Source: Tetradesmus obliquus (Eukaryota; Chlorophyta; Chlorophyceae; Sphaeropleales; Scenedesmaceae). Taken from it: a stretch of 64,000 bases of DNA. This document shows positions 20,881-32,900 of the stretch, in pieces. The notes under the pieces are model-generated. The model did no database searches. It had not been told where the DNA came from and worked only from the letters and a program-made list of their open reading frames with translations. Within the stretch, counting starts at the first letter, position 1. Every line of letters begins with the position of its first letter. A program made the position numbers and the translations under genes. The DNA is taken from the NCBI GenBank assembly GCA_030272155.1, contig CP126201.1, positions 1,408,501 through 1,472,500 of the forward strand. The letters are read 5' to 3'.

Positions 20881-23800
20881 ACATGGCTGCTGCTTTGGTG
20901 TTTTGCATGGGGCGCCAGGGGAACTGAGCAGCGGATGTTCATGTGTTTGCAGCTGTGACATAATATGTATGTGGGGCCTGCGAGGGCATGGGGCAGTCAC
21001 CACGATTGTCGCAGTATCCGCATGCCGGCCACATGGGTATCCCACCCATAATGGTGTTGTGGTGCCTGACGGCTCTGGGGGTGGGACGGCAGAGTAGCAC
21101 ATGGCTGGGGTGGCAGATTAGCATGGCTGCTGGTTGTGTGTGATGCATGGGACGTAAGGGAACTGATCAGCGGGTGTTCTGGTGTTGCCTTTGCACCTGT
21201 GACTTGATGCTTTGTTGGGGCATGTACGTGGCTTTTTAAGATGGGGGTGTATGTGGCTTTCTGTATGTTATTCTGGGTTGTGTTTTTCTGTGTAGCTTCC
21301 CTTGTGCTGCATTTGAAGTAGGTGTGAAAATTGGCAATGTGAATTGCATGCATGCATTAGTGTGTGAACCTGTCGCAAATGTTTTTTTCCTGGAAGCTGC
21401 TGCACGTTCTCTTCTAAATCATGGTTTGTATGCTGTGCACAGGTATGCTGTGACAAAAAGTAGCGGCCAATTTTGGTATAAAGTGCTTAGGTATACCAGC
21501 CGTTATGACCGACACACTGTGGGGATGTTATGGTTACTGCTCAGTCACTTGTACTGCACCACCGCCGCTGTGCTACAGCACTGGTGCATGTGGCAACACA
21601 CCTCAGTTTATTTTGCTGCATGGCGATGGCATGGTAATGTGGTGCGCAACATGCTGGGTGGTTGCATATCGTTGACTGGTGTTGACAAAACTTTGTTGCT
21701 GCTGCTGCTGCTGCTGCTGCTGCCTCGCAGCAGCTGTCGCGGCAGCGGATGAGGCGGCATGTTGATGTGTGTGGGTTGTTTCTGTCATCTTCTTTCGCAG
21801 TCTTTCCCACAGTGACATCAGCAGAGTCGTGCTTGTGCACTACACATTTGCATCGCGACAGCATGTTGATGCCACCTGCAGCGTCATCAGATCATCCGCA
21901 TGCATTTCATTGAGCAGTACAGCAGGGCTGATGTGTTCTTCAGGCCTCACGGGACGAACGGGTAAATCCATGGGTTGGGGTGTTTTACTCATGGCGATTC
22001 TGCCAGCTGTCTTTGCTGTTGTTCCTGGGCTGTGTTCTTCAAAGTTGCAAACCACTTTCTGTGTGCTGCCAGTTGGCCGCTGCCTACAAGGCAGTACACA
22101 GGCAATTTGAGAGAGGATAGTTACATGTGGGTCATGGCACCATCTTAGATGATATGGATGGGTCCTGGCACTATATCAGATGCCACAGGCAATGCGCAAA
22201 CTTTCCAACCGCGCCGGCAGCATGTGGTGGTGCGCCTGGTGTTGCGCCTTGGTGCAGAACAGCACAACACGCCCTGCTTACAGCCCATTTGCTCACCGCT
22301 GCGGCATGATGTAGCTTCTTCATTTTCAAAAAGGCGGATGAGGATTTTGAAATGTGGAGAGTGCAGGCACAGACCACTGCAGTGCGGTGTAGGTCAAAAT
22401 ATGTGCATGTTGATGTGTTTGGCGCATGTTGATGAAGCGCAGGAGGCCGAAATAGACTGCAGGAAACGCATGCGGCCCTTTTTGGTGGCACAGGCTTGTG
22501 TACTGTGCTTCACGCATGCTTGCGGCAACCTGTGGCAGCACTGCACAGCATGTGTGGCTTGCTTTGTTCAGCTCGCGTGTGGTTGAAGTTGGGGTTTTTG
22601 GAAGGGCGCACTTGAGCAATGTGTCGCAGGGCAATGCATGAATGTATCATCTGCTCGTGTGGAAATGACTTGCAGGTATGCTGTGGGGTGAAGTCCTGGC
22701 AGCGCGGTTGCTTGCGCGGCTGCACCCTGTTGCGGGTGAGCCAGGGCGTTCTGATGTGAGGCACTGCAATGGCTATCACTGCACTCAGGCTTCTTCTGTG
22801 TCTCTATCTACTGCTCTGTTCGTAGGTCTCTGTTTGTGCTGGGTTTGTGTCAGGTGAGCTAGCAGCACTGGACTTTTTGTATGGGCACCACTTTGTGACA
22901 CAAATCGGACCTTAAATTGCACCTGTGTGTTGGTGGTCACCACCAAACATCGAGTGTTGTGAAGGGAGAGTTTTTGTTTTATGTTTTGCTGCGCGGCCCT
23001 GGCAAAGGCAGTGTTGTTTTGGCTGTGCTGTATCTGCGTCCTGCAGCAGCTTGAATGCGTGTACATGCATGTGCGCTGTGTCTTGCTTTGGTATCACTGA
23101 ACACTTTATGCATGCACATTACTCGGCGGACCTGTGCCTTCAGTGACACACACTGCTGACATGTGCTGCATGCAGCAGTGTGTGGCTGCGCAATGGTTGC
23201 AAATGCCGCACACTGAGTGATTTCAAGACAGAATGTGAAGGTGTGCAGCTGTGCATGACCAGCGTCCTTCGGGATCCAGGCTTTGTCTGAAATTCTTCAA
23301 TTTACAGAACACGTTGTTCTTTGGCGTCGACGCTATGGCTTGATGGGTAACATGATGATGCACACGTTGTTCTGGTGTAACTGACCACGTGGATTGTAGT
23401 GCTGCAGCATCATCAGCGGCTGGTGCCGCACTGGGAGGGCCTCCCAGTGCCGGGAGGCCCCTTTTAAACATGCGAGTGAGCAGTGTGATGCATTCAGCTG
23501 CTGCCAGATGTATCGTTTTCCCTGCAACTCTTGATACAGAGCTCACTGACGCACCGCAGGCACTGGCCGCCAGCACTGGCAGTAAGTTGAACTTCAGTGC
23601 TGGGGTTACAACCGTTAAGAGGTGGCAGCGTTAGTTCAGCACGCGCTACGTTTGAATATGCAGATATGTTTAGAGCCCCCGTCCAAGGTGCCCGGCACGC
23701 TGTGTCAGGCGCTGGGCAGCGATGACTACCTGATGACTACTCCTTGCGTGCCCGTCAACAAAGGGTGGAGTGCTAGACGCGTGGGCTCACGGATACGTCA

Positions 23801-24278
23801 ACCCTCACCTCAGATGTTCTACTAAAGCTTAAAATGTGCGTGTGCTACAGGACGGGATCGGTTATATCTATCGAAAAGAAGTACAGCTTGAACTACACAA
23901 CCGCTCTTCAAGCCAGTTGTTGAAGCTGCGACGCTTGTAACCTGATATGATTAGCTTATAGATGTTCATACCGTCTTTTGCCAGTACTAGCCGCAACGAT
24001 TTATACTGACACATGATTGTGTACATGACACCTGTGCTACCACATGCTCCGCAGTAATAGCATTTGGACGCAATCTGAGAACGTTTGACACGTTTTGTGA
24101 CAGGCGTTGGACGCTCATGGTGCCGGGTGGTTTTGTAACAGCCCTTACCAGTGACTCTCGTGTTCTCATCATAAGGCCCCGGGACGTATGCCGGCATCGT
24201 TCACGACATACCATATGCAATAACGCGACATAGATGCATTCTTTGAGGTCAAATAGCCAACACACTTTATGAGCAGCC
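20880..24278. other. Gene-poor interval before the first subtilase
   Basis: This 3.4-kb stretch has many short open frames and TGCATG words but no domain I recognise. A perfect hairpin lies at 23429-23449. The part from about 23600 to 24280 is lower in trinucleotide repeats; a minus-strand frame there (24197-23868) with KCYYCGACGSTG is unidentified. The subtilase promoter should lie in the last few hundred bases. Confidence 0.5.
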
Positions 24279-25429
24279 ATGATGTCCTGGCGACATGTGC
24301 TTGTTGTCCTGCTGGTGATTCTACACCAGCATCAAGCCACATCTAGACTAATTAAGCGGGCCGCCAGTGAGCTTGCAGCAGGTGAGGCGCAGCAGCTGTT
24401 CGTGGGTAAGCTTACAACCCCACGTTGCTCACTGCTTGTTCAGACCACACATTTTGGTTGTGATCAATGACAATACATCATATTGGGGCGTTGCTCGCTG
24501 ACGTCTGCTCGCGTTGGCTCTGTCGCAGGGCACCATCGGGTACTAGCAGCGACAGTGTCAGCCAGCGCGCAGCAAGGTACGCTAAACAACATAACCGTTC
24601 ACTAAAGCCCAAGCAGCTGCGGGCCCCGCTTTGTTTTGTGCTGAGCTCAACCCGGCTTGGTAAGCTAACCCTTACTGCTCCCTGCAATTGCAGGCGTGGT
24701 GGATGGACGAGTGATTGTTAAGTTCAAGCCCACGGCAGGTCCAGCAGCGTTTGCTGGCAAAAGGTGCGTCTCGCCCGGTCAGCCAAGGCAGGGTTGATAC
24801 GATGTGGTGACTCCCAGCACTGTCGTGTCTTCAGCCTTCAGGACCGCTGAAAGTAATTCATTTACCGATTCAATCTGAACCGTGTGTTTTGTTTCCTGCT
24901 GCAGGCTCATCACCCTCATTTATGATCCGTCCGCTGGTGCTGCTATCGCCGCTGCCGGCGAGAGCCAGCTTTCTTGGAGTGTTATAGGCCCTAATGCAGA
25001 CCAATCCGTTGGCGCAAGGGACAGCTCGCCGGCAGCTGCGGAAAGTGACGTCGCAGCACAGCAGGCCAGCAGCAGCAGCAGTGGTGTGCAAGCAATCGTC
25101 ATACGAGGCATTTCCGAGAGCCAGATAGCAATCATCCAGCAGTCAGGCGACGTGGAAGTTGTTATTCCGGAGCTGAGTGTGCAAGTGCCAGATGGCATGG
25201 CCCCAGCAACCATGGACCTGATGTCTATCAGTGCAGGTGAGGCCAGCCACACACAAGCTTGAACTGCCCTGCAAGCTCGCTCGCGCAGCAGTAGCAGCTA
25301 GGATTTGACAATGTTGCATGTTTGGCAGTATGCTTACCGTGCTTTTCTAAGCCAGCAGCAGCAGCAGCAGGGCAAGCGCCATTCCTGCCTAGTCACCCGC
25401 ACGATCAACCCCCCCAAACCCTGACCCTG

Positions 25430-25461
<32 letters not shown>

Positions 25462-27683
25462 CCTGCACCTACAGCGCGCCGCTGCGCCAACGCGCCAGAG
25501 ATCAACTCCGGCGTCGCTGCCAAGTCAGTGCCCATGGCGAGCCTCGGCTGGCCTACAGCACTCGCAGCATGCAGCACCGGCACCTACGCGGTCTTCGTCG
25601 CGCAGCGCTGCGGCAACAACTTCAACCTGCTCGAATACAAGGCCATATACGCAGTCAACACAGCCACAAAGCAGGTCAAAAAAGTCAAGGGCCGCGAGTG
25701 CTCACTCTTCCCGCAGCAGTTAGACAAGGCCAAATGGTTTGGCTCCTGCGGGGTTGCTCCAAGGGCTGTCTCAGACATGCCCACCATGTTCTGCAACTCC
25801 TTCCCTAACTGCGCGGGAGGCATCATCGCCCGCACACCGCCTGCTGGGGCTGCTGTTGCAGCCGAATCAGCGGCAGCACCAGCAGCAGCAGATGCGGCCA
25901 GCTCCACAGAAGCAGCAGCAGCGGCAGCTGCTGACCCCACGCGCTTCACCGCGCGCGTGACGCTCAAGCGGCCACTAAAATGCGGCGACGGCAGCACCAC
26001 AACACTCGTCCTCACTGGCTCTGCATGCGGGCCAAACCGCGCATTCGTGCAATGGACGCGCGCGCAAGCCCCCGGCTGCTCTTTTGTGCGTGATAACAGC
26101 CGTACAGGCTTCAAATCCACCCTTGCACTGCTTGGGTCATGTGGGGCTGGCCCTGCTGTGTCTGATAAGATCGTCCCCAGCGATGTGTGTCCTGGCGAGC
26201 CGCCTAAACCACCCAAGCCGAGCCCTAAACCCCCCACAAACCCTATCAGCGGATGGGCGCCGCTGGCCCGCATGCCAGTCGCTGCGGGGGAGGATGTCCC
26301 ACGGGGTGTGGCGATGGTGGAAGCTGTCACAGACGGCGGCGCGTGCGCGGGGGCGAAATGTGTGGATGATTTGAGCGACGCAGCGCCGTCAAGAAGGTTA
26401 ATCGTGGCTGTTGCAGACAGTGGGGTGGATGAGACGCATCCAGACTTGAGCTATGTGGGCGGCACCAGCTGGCTGGATGCTGGCGAGGATCAGCCAGGCA
26501 TCGACGGCTTTGGCCATGGTGAGTTCGACTGGGTTTGACCAGGTTTGACCAGTATGTTTGACCAGCTTGTGTTTGACCATGTTTGACCATGCTTGACCGG
26601 AACCTTTTGACCAGTCCTTGTGTTTGACCCGTTCATGTGTTTGACCAGCTTGTGTTTGACCAGCTTGTGTCAGGCCAGCCATGCATTCGCCGCTGTCGCA
26701 TGTACTGGCGATGGCGCCAAGCGTCTCACACTTCTGTCTGTCTACCCCTGTGACTTGTTTGCAGGCACACACGTCGCCGGCATCATTGGCGCCAAAAACA
26801 CCGGCAAGGGCGTCGTGGGCGTGTCGCCCGGCATCGGCATCTACTCGCTCAAGATCCTCGACAGCTACGGCAACGGCGTGCTGAGTGACGCAATGCGGGC
26901 GATCAAATGGGTGATCGCAGAAGGGCCCTCAAAGGGGATCAAAGTGATCAACTTCAGCCTTGCAGGACACGTGGATCCAAGTAAGCCCTATTACCAGCCA
27001 ATGGTGGACCTTTTCTGCGGTGTGTGCAAGGAAGCCAGCGATGCAGGTGAGGGAATGAGGATGGTGTGTTATTTCTTGTGTTATATGTGTTACTTTATGT
27101 GTTATTGACAGGCCGCGGATGACAGGCAGGCTGCTTAGATGTCAGCTCCTAGGCTCCTGGCCATGCACTTCCGCGCTGATCACCGCTGCATTTGCAGTTT
27201 ATTGTGTTAGACCTGAACCACCTGTGCTGCTGCTGCTGCTGCCGTCCTGCAGGCATAACGATCGTGGCAGCAGCAGGCAACGACAACCGCAACATCGCCG
27301 AGTACATCCCAGCCGTCTGCCCGACTGTTATGACTGTTACAGCGCTGGACCAGGACGGTGCTCGGGGCGCAAGCTGGAGCAACTACGCAGACGCCAGCAA
27401 TGCAGCAGCCAAAGCTCACACCTTTGCAGGGCCTGGCACAGCAATTGTCAGCACTGTCCCAAGGAGCATCATGGACGCAGGGTACCTGGAGCTCGGCGGT
27501 ACAAGCATGGTGAGCCCTGCTGCTGCTGCTGCTGCTGCTGCTGGCAAAGTCAAGAAGAATTGCTTGCTGTTTTGGATGCTCGCAGCTGGCTCTGGCTGTT
27601 GCACTGCATGTTTGGTGACAGCCCTGTGCTTCAGCAATGAATGCTGCTGCTGCTGCTGCTGCCAAGTGCTGCATCTCACGACA

Positions 27684-27715
<32 letters not shown>

Positions 27716-27932
27716 GCAGGCGAGCCCGCACGTTGCAGGCATCGCCGCGAACTGCATCATGAGCGGCCGCTGCAACGGCACAGGCGCAGACGCAATGGCA
27801 AAGATCCAGGAAGCAGCACAGTCAAGGCTCAACATGGTCAAAGGCCCAGATGGAACCCCTTGGGTCACCTACACCCCGACGCCAGTTGCTGGTGGCAAGT
27901 ACTATGGCTACCTAGTATGGTCTCAGTTCTAA
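24279..27932 (+). CDS. Secreted subtilase (S8 serine protease) with I9 propeptide, copy 1
   Basis: Predicted secreted subtilisin-like endopeptidase. Exons 24279-24405, 24694-24763, 24905-25236, 25475-26518, 26765-27046, 27253-27509, 27720-27932 join into 774 aa, all phases agreeing. Order: signal peptide (residues 1-22, VLVVLLVILHQ); inhibitor-I9-like propeptide (about 42-165, GRVIVKFKPTAG, VIRGISESQIAIIQQSG); two diverged Cys-containing repeats of about 100 residues, each ending near FGSCG or LLGSCGAGPAVSD; a Pro-rich linker (PPKPPKPSPKPP); then the catalytic domain. Catalytic Asp491 (VADSGVD), His527 (GTHVAG), oxyanion-hole Asn628 (AAAGND), Ser703 (GGTSMASPHVAG). The Cys repeats between propeptide and protease are unusual. 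The paralogue at 32901 shares three intron positions. The fourth intron holds a TTTGACC array. Confidence 0.9.
26530..26672 (+). repeat. TTTGACC array in subtilase intron
   Basis: Ten copies of TTTGACC or TTGACC (mostly GTTTGACCAG or GTTTGACCATG) lie in 140 bp directly after the donor at 26519. TTGAC[C/T] is the W-box core bound by WRKY factors; whether this is a regulatory array or simply a minisatellite is unknown. Confidence 0.85.
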
Positions 27933-29319
27933 ACCGCCCCAATCGGCGGCCAGAGCCTGTTTTCCAAAACCAGACCAGCTCTCCAGCCATCAACTACTCC
28001 TTCAAATGCCGCCGCAGCTGCGCAGAATGTGACCTGACACCGCTTCAAAAAGGCACATTCTGCGGCGCGGCTGCTGCGTGTTGCTGCACAAGCGCCGTCG
28101 GTGTAGTGTTCCCCAAGCCTGAGGGCTGTCACTGCTTGCCCTGCCTGTTAGTTGCATGCATCTCGCTTCAGCATGCGCAGCAGCAGCATGAGCTGCTGCT
28201 GCTGCGCCTGTTGTGTGGTGTGTGGCTTTGCCTGTAGCTGCCCGGTGGCCTCTGTTCACTTCATGTTCAGCCGCACAATGTATGATGCGCCAGTCTGGCT
28301 CCTAGCGGCTCAACATACCTGCTTGCACTGCCGATCCCAAATGCACTAGCGCTCCTGTACGCATCCGCTGGGTGGTATGAGTGCAGCGGGGTCCTTGCCA
28401 CCTGCACTCATGCTATGCATTCATGGTTGCGTGCTGGTGGTACTGGTGTGTGCTGCACTGCGCTGTGCTGCTCCGCTCTGGTTTGTCGATGCTCGCACAG
28501 CCTAGTGCTGAAGCTCCAGCCACAGCAGCAGCAGCAGCAGCAGCAGTGCAGTCCACGTTCTGCCGCTGCATTTGCATCTGCAGCAGGTTGTTGGGGAGGT
28601 CCATGGTTCGAATTCTGCTGTTCTCGCTTTCTGCACAGGCCTTGAAAGGCTCACGCGCCTCAGGCCGCTGACACACTTTAGCTAACACACTCGCCTTGCC
28701 GTTGCACCTCAAGCCCTGTTTGTGTTTGTGTTTCGTAGCGACTCTGTCATTGACCCCCCTGCATGGCCTTCAGGACTGGTGCTTGCTGTTTGACCAAACG
28801 GATCAGCAGCTGCCGCCAGGTTCTTGTCACTTGTAGTGCATTTGAAAGCAGCGTTGCCACGGCATTTAGGCCTGCAGGATGCCGCTGTGGCCCCTGCAGC
28901 GCCGCGTTGCATGCGTACGTGCGTGTGTGGGTGGGCGGGTTTCTTTGTCCGCGGGTGTCCGCAGGGCACCTGAAAGGACGCGTGTGTTGTATGAGCCAGA
29001 GAGGAGCGCACTTGAAAGTTCGCCCGTTTTAGGCGTTGTGCCTAGGCGGACGCTGCTAGCATAGTACCGTTTCAGTTCCGGAGGCTGTAGCTAGTTTGCA
29101 GCGCACGCTTGCACACATTCACTGGGTACACGTGCACGCACTGAGGCTGGGTGCTGCGCTCAGCGTGCATAGAATATGCTATGACGATGCATGGAATCTG
29201 GCCCCGCCACAGATTCTTTGCACCGCTGCGGTTGCACCCGCGGTTTTGGGTGGCTGCAAAACCCTCCAGATGAGCGTTGCTAAACCTCCTGGGTGCCACC
29301 CAAACCACCATTGGTGCAT

Positions 29320-29351
<32 letters not shown>

Positions 29352-32300
29352 CGGACATGTCTGGTATGCCGGATCGCCTGAAGCATGCTCCTCGCTGCGC
29401 GCTGCACAACATGCGTGTGCAGTTTGCGCATTATGCCGAGTGAGCGCTTTGGCATCTGCGCATTACTCAGATGATATAGATTTGCATGACTCAGCTGTTT
29501 GAGGCCGGACCTGTGCCTCGTATCCAGATGGTTGCACTTGTCTTGTCTTGTGGTGGGAAGGCTTCTGTGCAATGTGCATAGCATGCTGATGTATGTTAGT
29601 CGCAGGCTCCTCTGCACAATGACTGCTTTGTATACAGCACATTGGCATCAATCAGCATTTGCCTGTTTCGCTTGCGCACCCAAGCGCTCACGACACAACA
29701 TGGCATTGCCAGCTTTCAATGCCGCCCAGGGCGCGCGCTGTGCGCGGTGTTGAGCGTATGCGCGCTGCGCAATGTATCCTTTGCTGCAGCGCGTACGCAT
29801 GCATGTGGCTGATGTACAATTCTGCGGTGTTCTGATGGTTCCAACACATTACACGCACATACACACACAAACTGCATTCTGCACATGAGCTCTGCAGTCG
29901 AGCATACACTGAGATTGCTGCCGCGGGATGTGTGTGAGGCTTTGGTTCTTGGCTGTGTATGAAGTATGAATCCGTCATATTCGCAGCACAGTTAGCTGCA
30001 CTGTGCAGGGTGGTTCTGCCGTGATTCTGCTGCTCTGATGCGACGTGATTCAGGTGATTGGGCGCCATCAGACATTTCATTGGCGGGTCAATGCAAGGTC
30101 TTTTTGCAGCTGTTGCACAGCGACTGTTTCGATCGCTGTGACTTTTGTTTACGCGCGTGTTTTGCACACAGCACAGCGCCGCTGTTCCCTGCATCTCCGG
30201 TCCTTGTACAGTTTGCGCTTTGGTGCTGTTCCGAGCACTCGCACAGCTTGGTTCCAAGCACTTCTGGCGGCAAGAACCTTGCAATGCACTGGCTAGCTTG
30301 CCATGCCGCTGAGTACTAAGCACCATGTGCACAGCATGCTCGTCTTTTATGTCTTGACGATGCGTGTGCAGAAGCGTGTCAGGCTGTGCGGGTTGACGCT
30401 GCTGACGCACTGACAGCTGTGTTGACTGCAGCAACTGCTCGACGATGTGACCGCTGCTATGTTATCATGATGAATGTGTGGCTAAGCACTTGGCTTCATG
30501 TGCTTTGCAGCATATGCTCAGCTGTTTCCGCGGGCTGTTCTCAATCGCCTCAGTCAGCATGAATGGCTGAGCATGGTGCTTCTATGCCAGCACAAACTTG
30601 CAGCGGGCTGCACGGCAGATCTGCTACTGATGCGCTTGCGCGCGTGCAGGGTGTATGCACCAGACGGCTACCACAGTGTGTTGCACAGCGTGGTCTGCCA
30701 TGGTCCATTGCATTCAATGTGCAATGACAGATTCCTTGGTTGTGATCTGCTAGCTCTCCTGTCTTGCTTTGTGAGTCAGTGGGAGGCGCCGCTTGATTCC
30801 ATGAGAGGCCTCTGCGTCTTTGTGCAGTGTGTGTATGCAGCGCAGCACGCACTATGACCCGCTGCTCAGATAGAAAGGCCACAAGGCGTGCGTGCGGGGT
30901 ACTTTTTCTTGCTGTGCGTGTGCGTAAGAGATGTCGTGGCACTGCCGGGAGCTTTGATTACCAGCCGCGGATGCTTTAGAGAGCGCAAGGGGAGCACTGG
31001 TGTCCGAATGCAACTGCTGCTGTGTGTGCTGCAGCTGCTGCTGTATGCTGCAGCTGCTGCTGCAACTGCTGCTGCGTGCTGCAGCTGCTGCTGTATGTTT
31101 TAGCTGCAGTGCTGTCTAGAGCTGATCCTCGCGGGGCCTGGCTTTACCAGGCCCACAGCAGCAGCACCCCTTACCGGTGCTGCTGCAGCGACATGGTTTG
31201 ACATTGCTTTACTGAGCTGCGCCTCGCAATGCTGCAGCTTGCTGGAGCTGCTTGGAAGGCATCTGCAGGGCTAGCAGCCGGGATTGCATGGGATTGCTGC
31301 ATTGACGGAGCGTCAGGTGTGTTTGCGGGGTCGGGGTTTCTGCGGCTGCTGTGGTAGCGGCTGCAGCTCGGCCGTTTCTCCTTTGCTGGGGGTGTCTGGG
31401 TGATGCATTGCTTGTTCTTCTGCCAGAAGAACAGAACAGTGTTAGGTTATGTTCTGTGACTCATCTCTTTGGGTGTGCCGCTGGCTCGAAACCGAAGCGC
31501 GGGCGGTTTGCATAGGGTTTTGCAGGGGATTCTAGTGTGTGTGGTGTGTGAGAGCGCCTATGTGTTTTTGACAGATAGGCTGCCTTCGGAGCTGTGTACC
31601 TTTGTGTGTGCGTGTGGCACAGACATTTGAGTGCTGGGCTGGGATTCTGAGAGCACAGATAGCCAGCCACCACGTGCAACGTGCAAAATCAACGCATTGG
31701 GCAGAGCTCCGAGCAATGCGCAGTTTAAATCGCATAGGGTTTGCTGCTGATGTTTGCAGCAGCGCTGTGAGCTCAAGTTGTGCATGCATCCTTTTCAGCT
31801 TGATGGGATTGTTTGGGTTGTTTGGGGGTTCTTTGGTGGCGTCTTGTGCCTGTCTGCAGACTGAGACATAGCCGGGTTGTTTTGATGTGCTGCTGTGTTT
31901 GAGGACTGCCAAAGAGGTATCCATATTGGTAGCCCCGGGCAGCAATGACAGCAGCGATTGCTCTGCTCAAGCCTGCTTGCGTGTTGAATGGACTTGGGAC
32001 TTGTTTGTGATGCATTGCCGAAGCAAGATGGTGGGTGCATCAGCAGACAATGGCTCATTGGACTGCTGTTGCCCAGTCATCACAAGCTGCTGTCCTGCAA
32101 GCGTGCCAACAGCGGCCGCTATGCATGTCAGCTGCGAGACTCTAGCATTGGACATTAGCGGGTGGTACCAGCTCCATGGTGGCCACTTTTGAGGACAATC
32201 CTGGGTAACCAACGGCGTTGTAATGCTTGAAACATAGTTGACTGCGCAGATGCGCTGGCATCTTACTTTGCACTGAGGCAAACAACAGCAGACGGCTACA

Positions 32301-32900
32301 AGGAAGGATCAACCATCATGGCATGATGGTGTATACGCAGCTATGCATCACCAGCGTCCTTCAACATCCTGGCTTTGTCTGAACTCGTCCATATAATCAC
32401 AGGTGTAAAACTCATGGCATGATGCCAAGCTTCAGTGGCAGGGACGCCACCTGCCCATGTACACAGCAGTGAGCTGTGTTCCATACCTTGCACTATATTA
32501 GAGGGATTTTTTGCTTTGAACAGTTTGTTGAAGGGTTTCGGCCGCAGCTGCGGCCCTCGAAGCCGTTTGTCACCATCAGCAAAGATGAGCAGGTCCCCAG
32601 GATGCAATGCTGGTGATTTTGCCTATGCTGAAATAAATTTATTAACTAATTTGACAGCTTTTGGGTTGCTATGCGCTCGTATCAGCAGCGGGAGGCTGAG
32701 CTGGTGATCCGGCAGAGTGAATTACCCTACGAGGACACTCACGTCTGTGCATCCTGCAGATCAGGCACGCCTCGCCCCTTCACGCGGCAAAACACTGTCG
32801 CGTGCTATCAATCCTCACTCTATTAGATGGTTTCATCTCAATTCATCGCTTAGTAGACAATATATAAAGGTGACCCCTAGACAGCCGTCTCGTCCTACAG
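27933..32900. other. Interval between the two subtilase genes
   Basis: This 5-kb stretch has no gene I can support. Near 27960-28146, just after the subtilase stop and in another frame, a Cys-rich stretch is open (CRRSCAECD, GTFCGAAAACCC, GCHCLPC). CAG runs lie at 28521-28546 and 29320-29350, a CTGCAGCTGCTG cluster at 31015-31105 and two adjacent hairpins at 31133-31185. A minus-strand frame at 32607-32341 (MHPGDLLIFADGDKRLRG..) is unidentified. The second subtilase promoter lies near the right end, with TATATAAA about 30 bp before its ATG. Confidence 0.5.
32868..32876 (+). promoter_or_regulatory. TATA-like box before the second subtilase
   Basis: The sequence AATATATAAAGG ends about 25-30 bp before the ATG at 32901. 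It is the clearest TATA-like element in the window, although it leaves room for only a very short 5' UTR. Confidence 0.5.

Noticed and set aside
28590-28640. GGTTCGAATTC resembling a tRNA B box
   Set aside because: No cloverleaf could be folded around it and no A box lies at a suitable distance.
29688-30434. Long minus-strand open frame (248 codons) in the interval between the subtilases
   Set aside because: No domain, no signal of splicing, and Cys/His/Gln-rich content typical of the reverse complement of TGCATG-rich noncoding DNA; long chance frames are common here.
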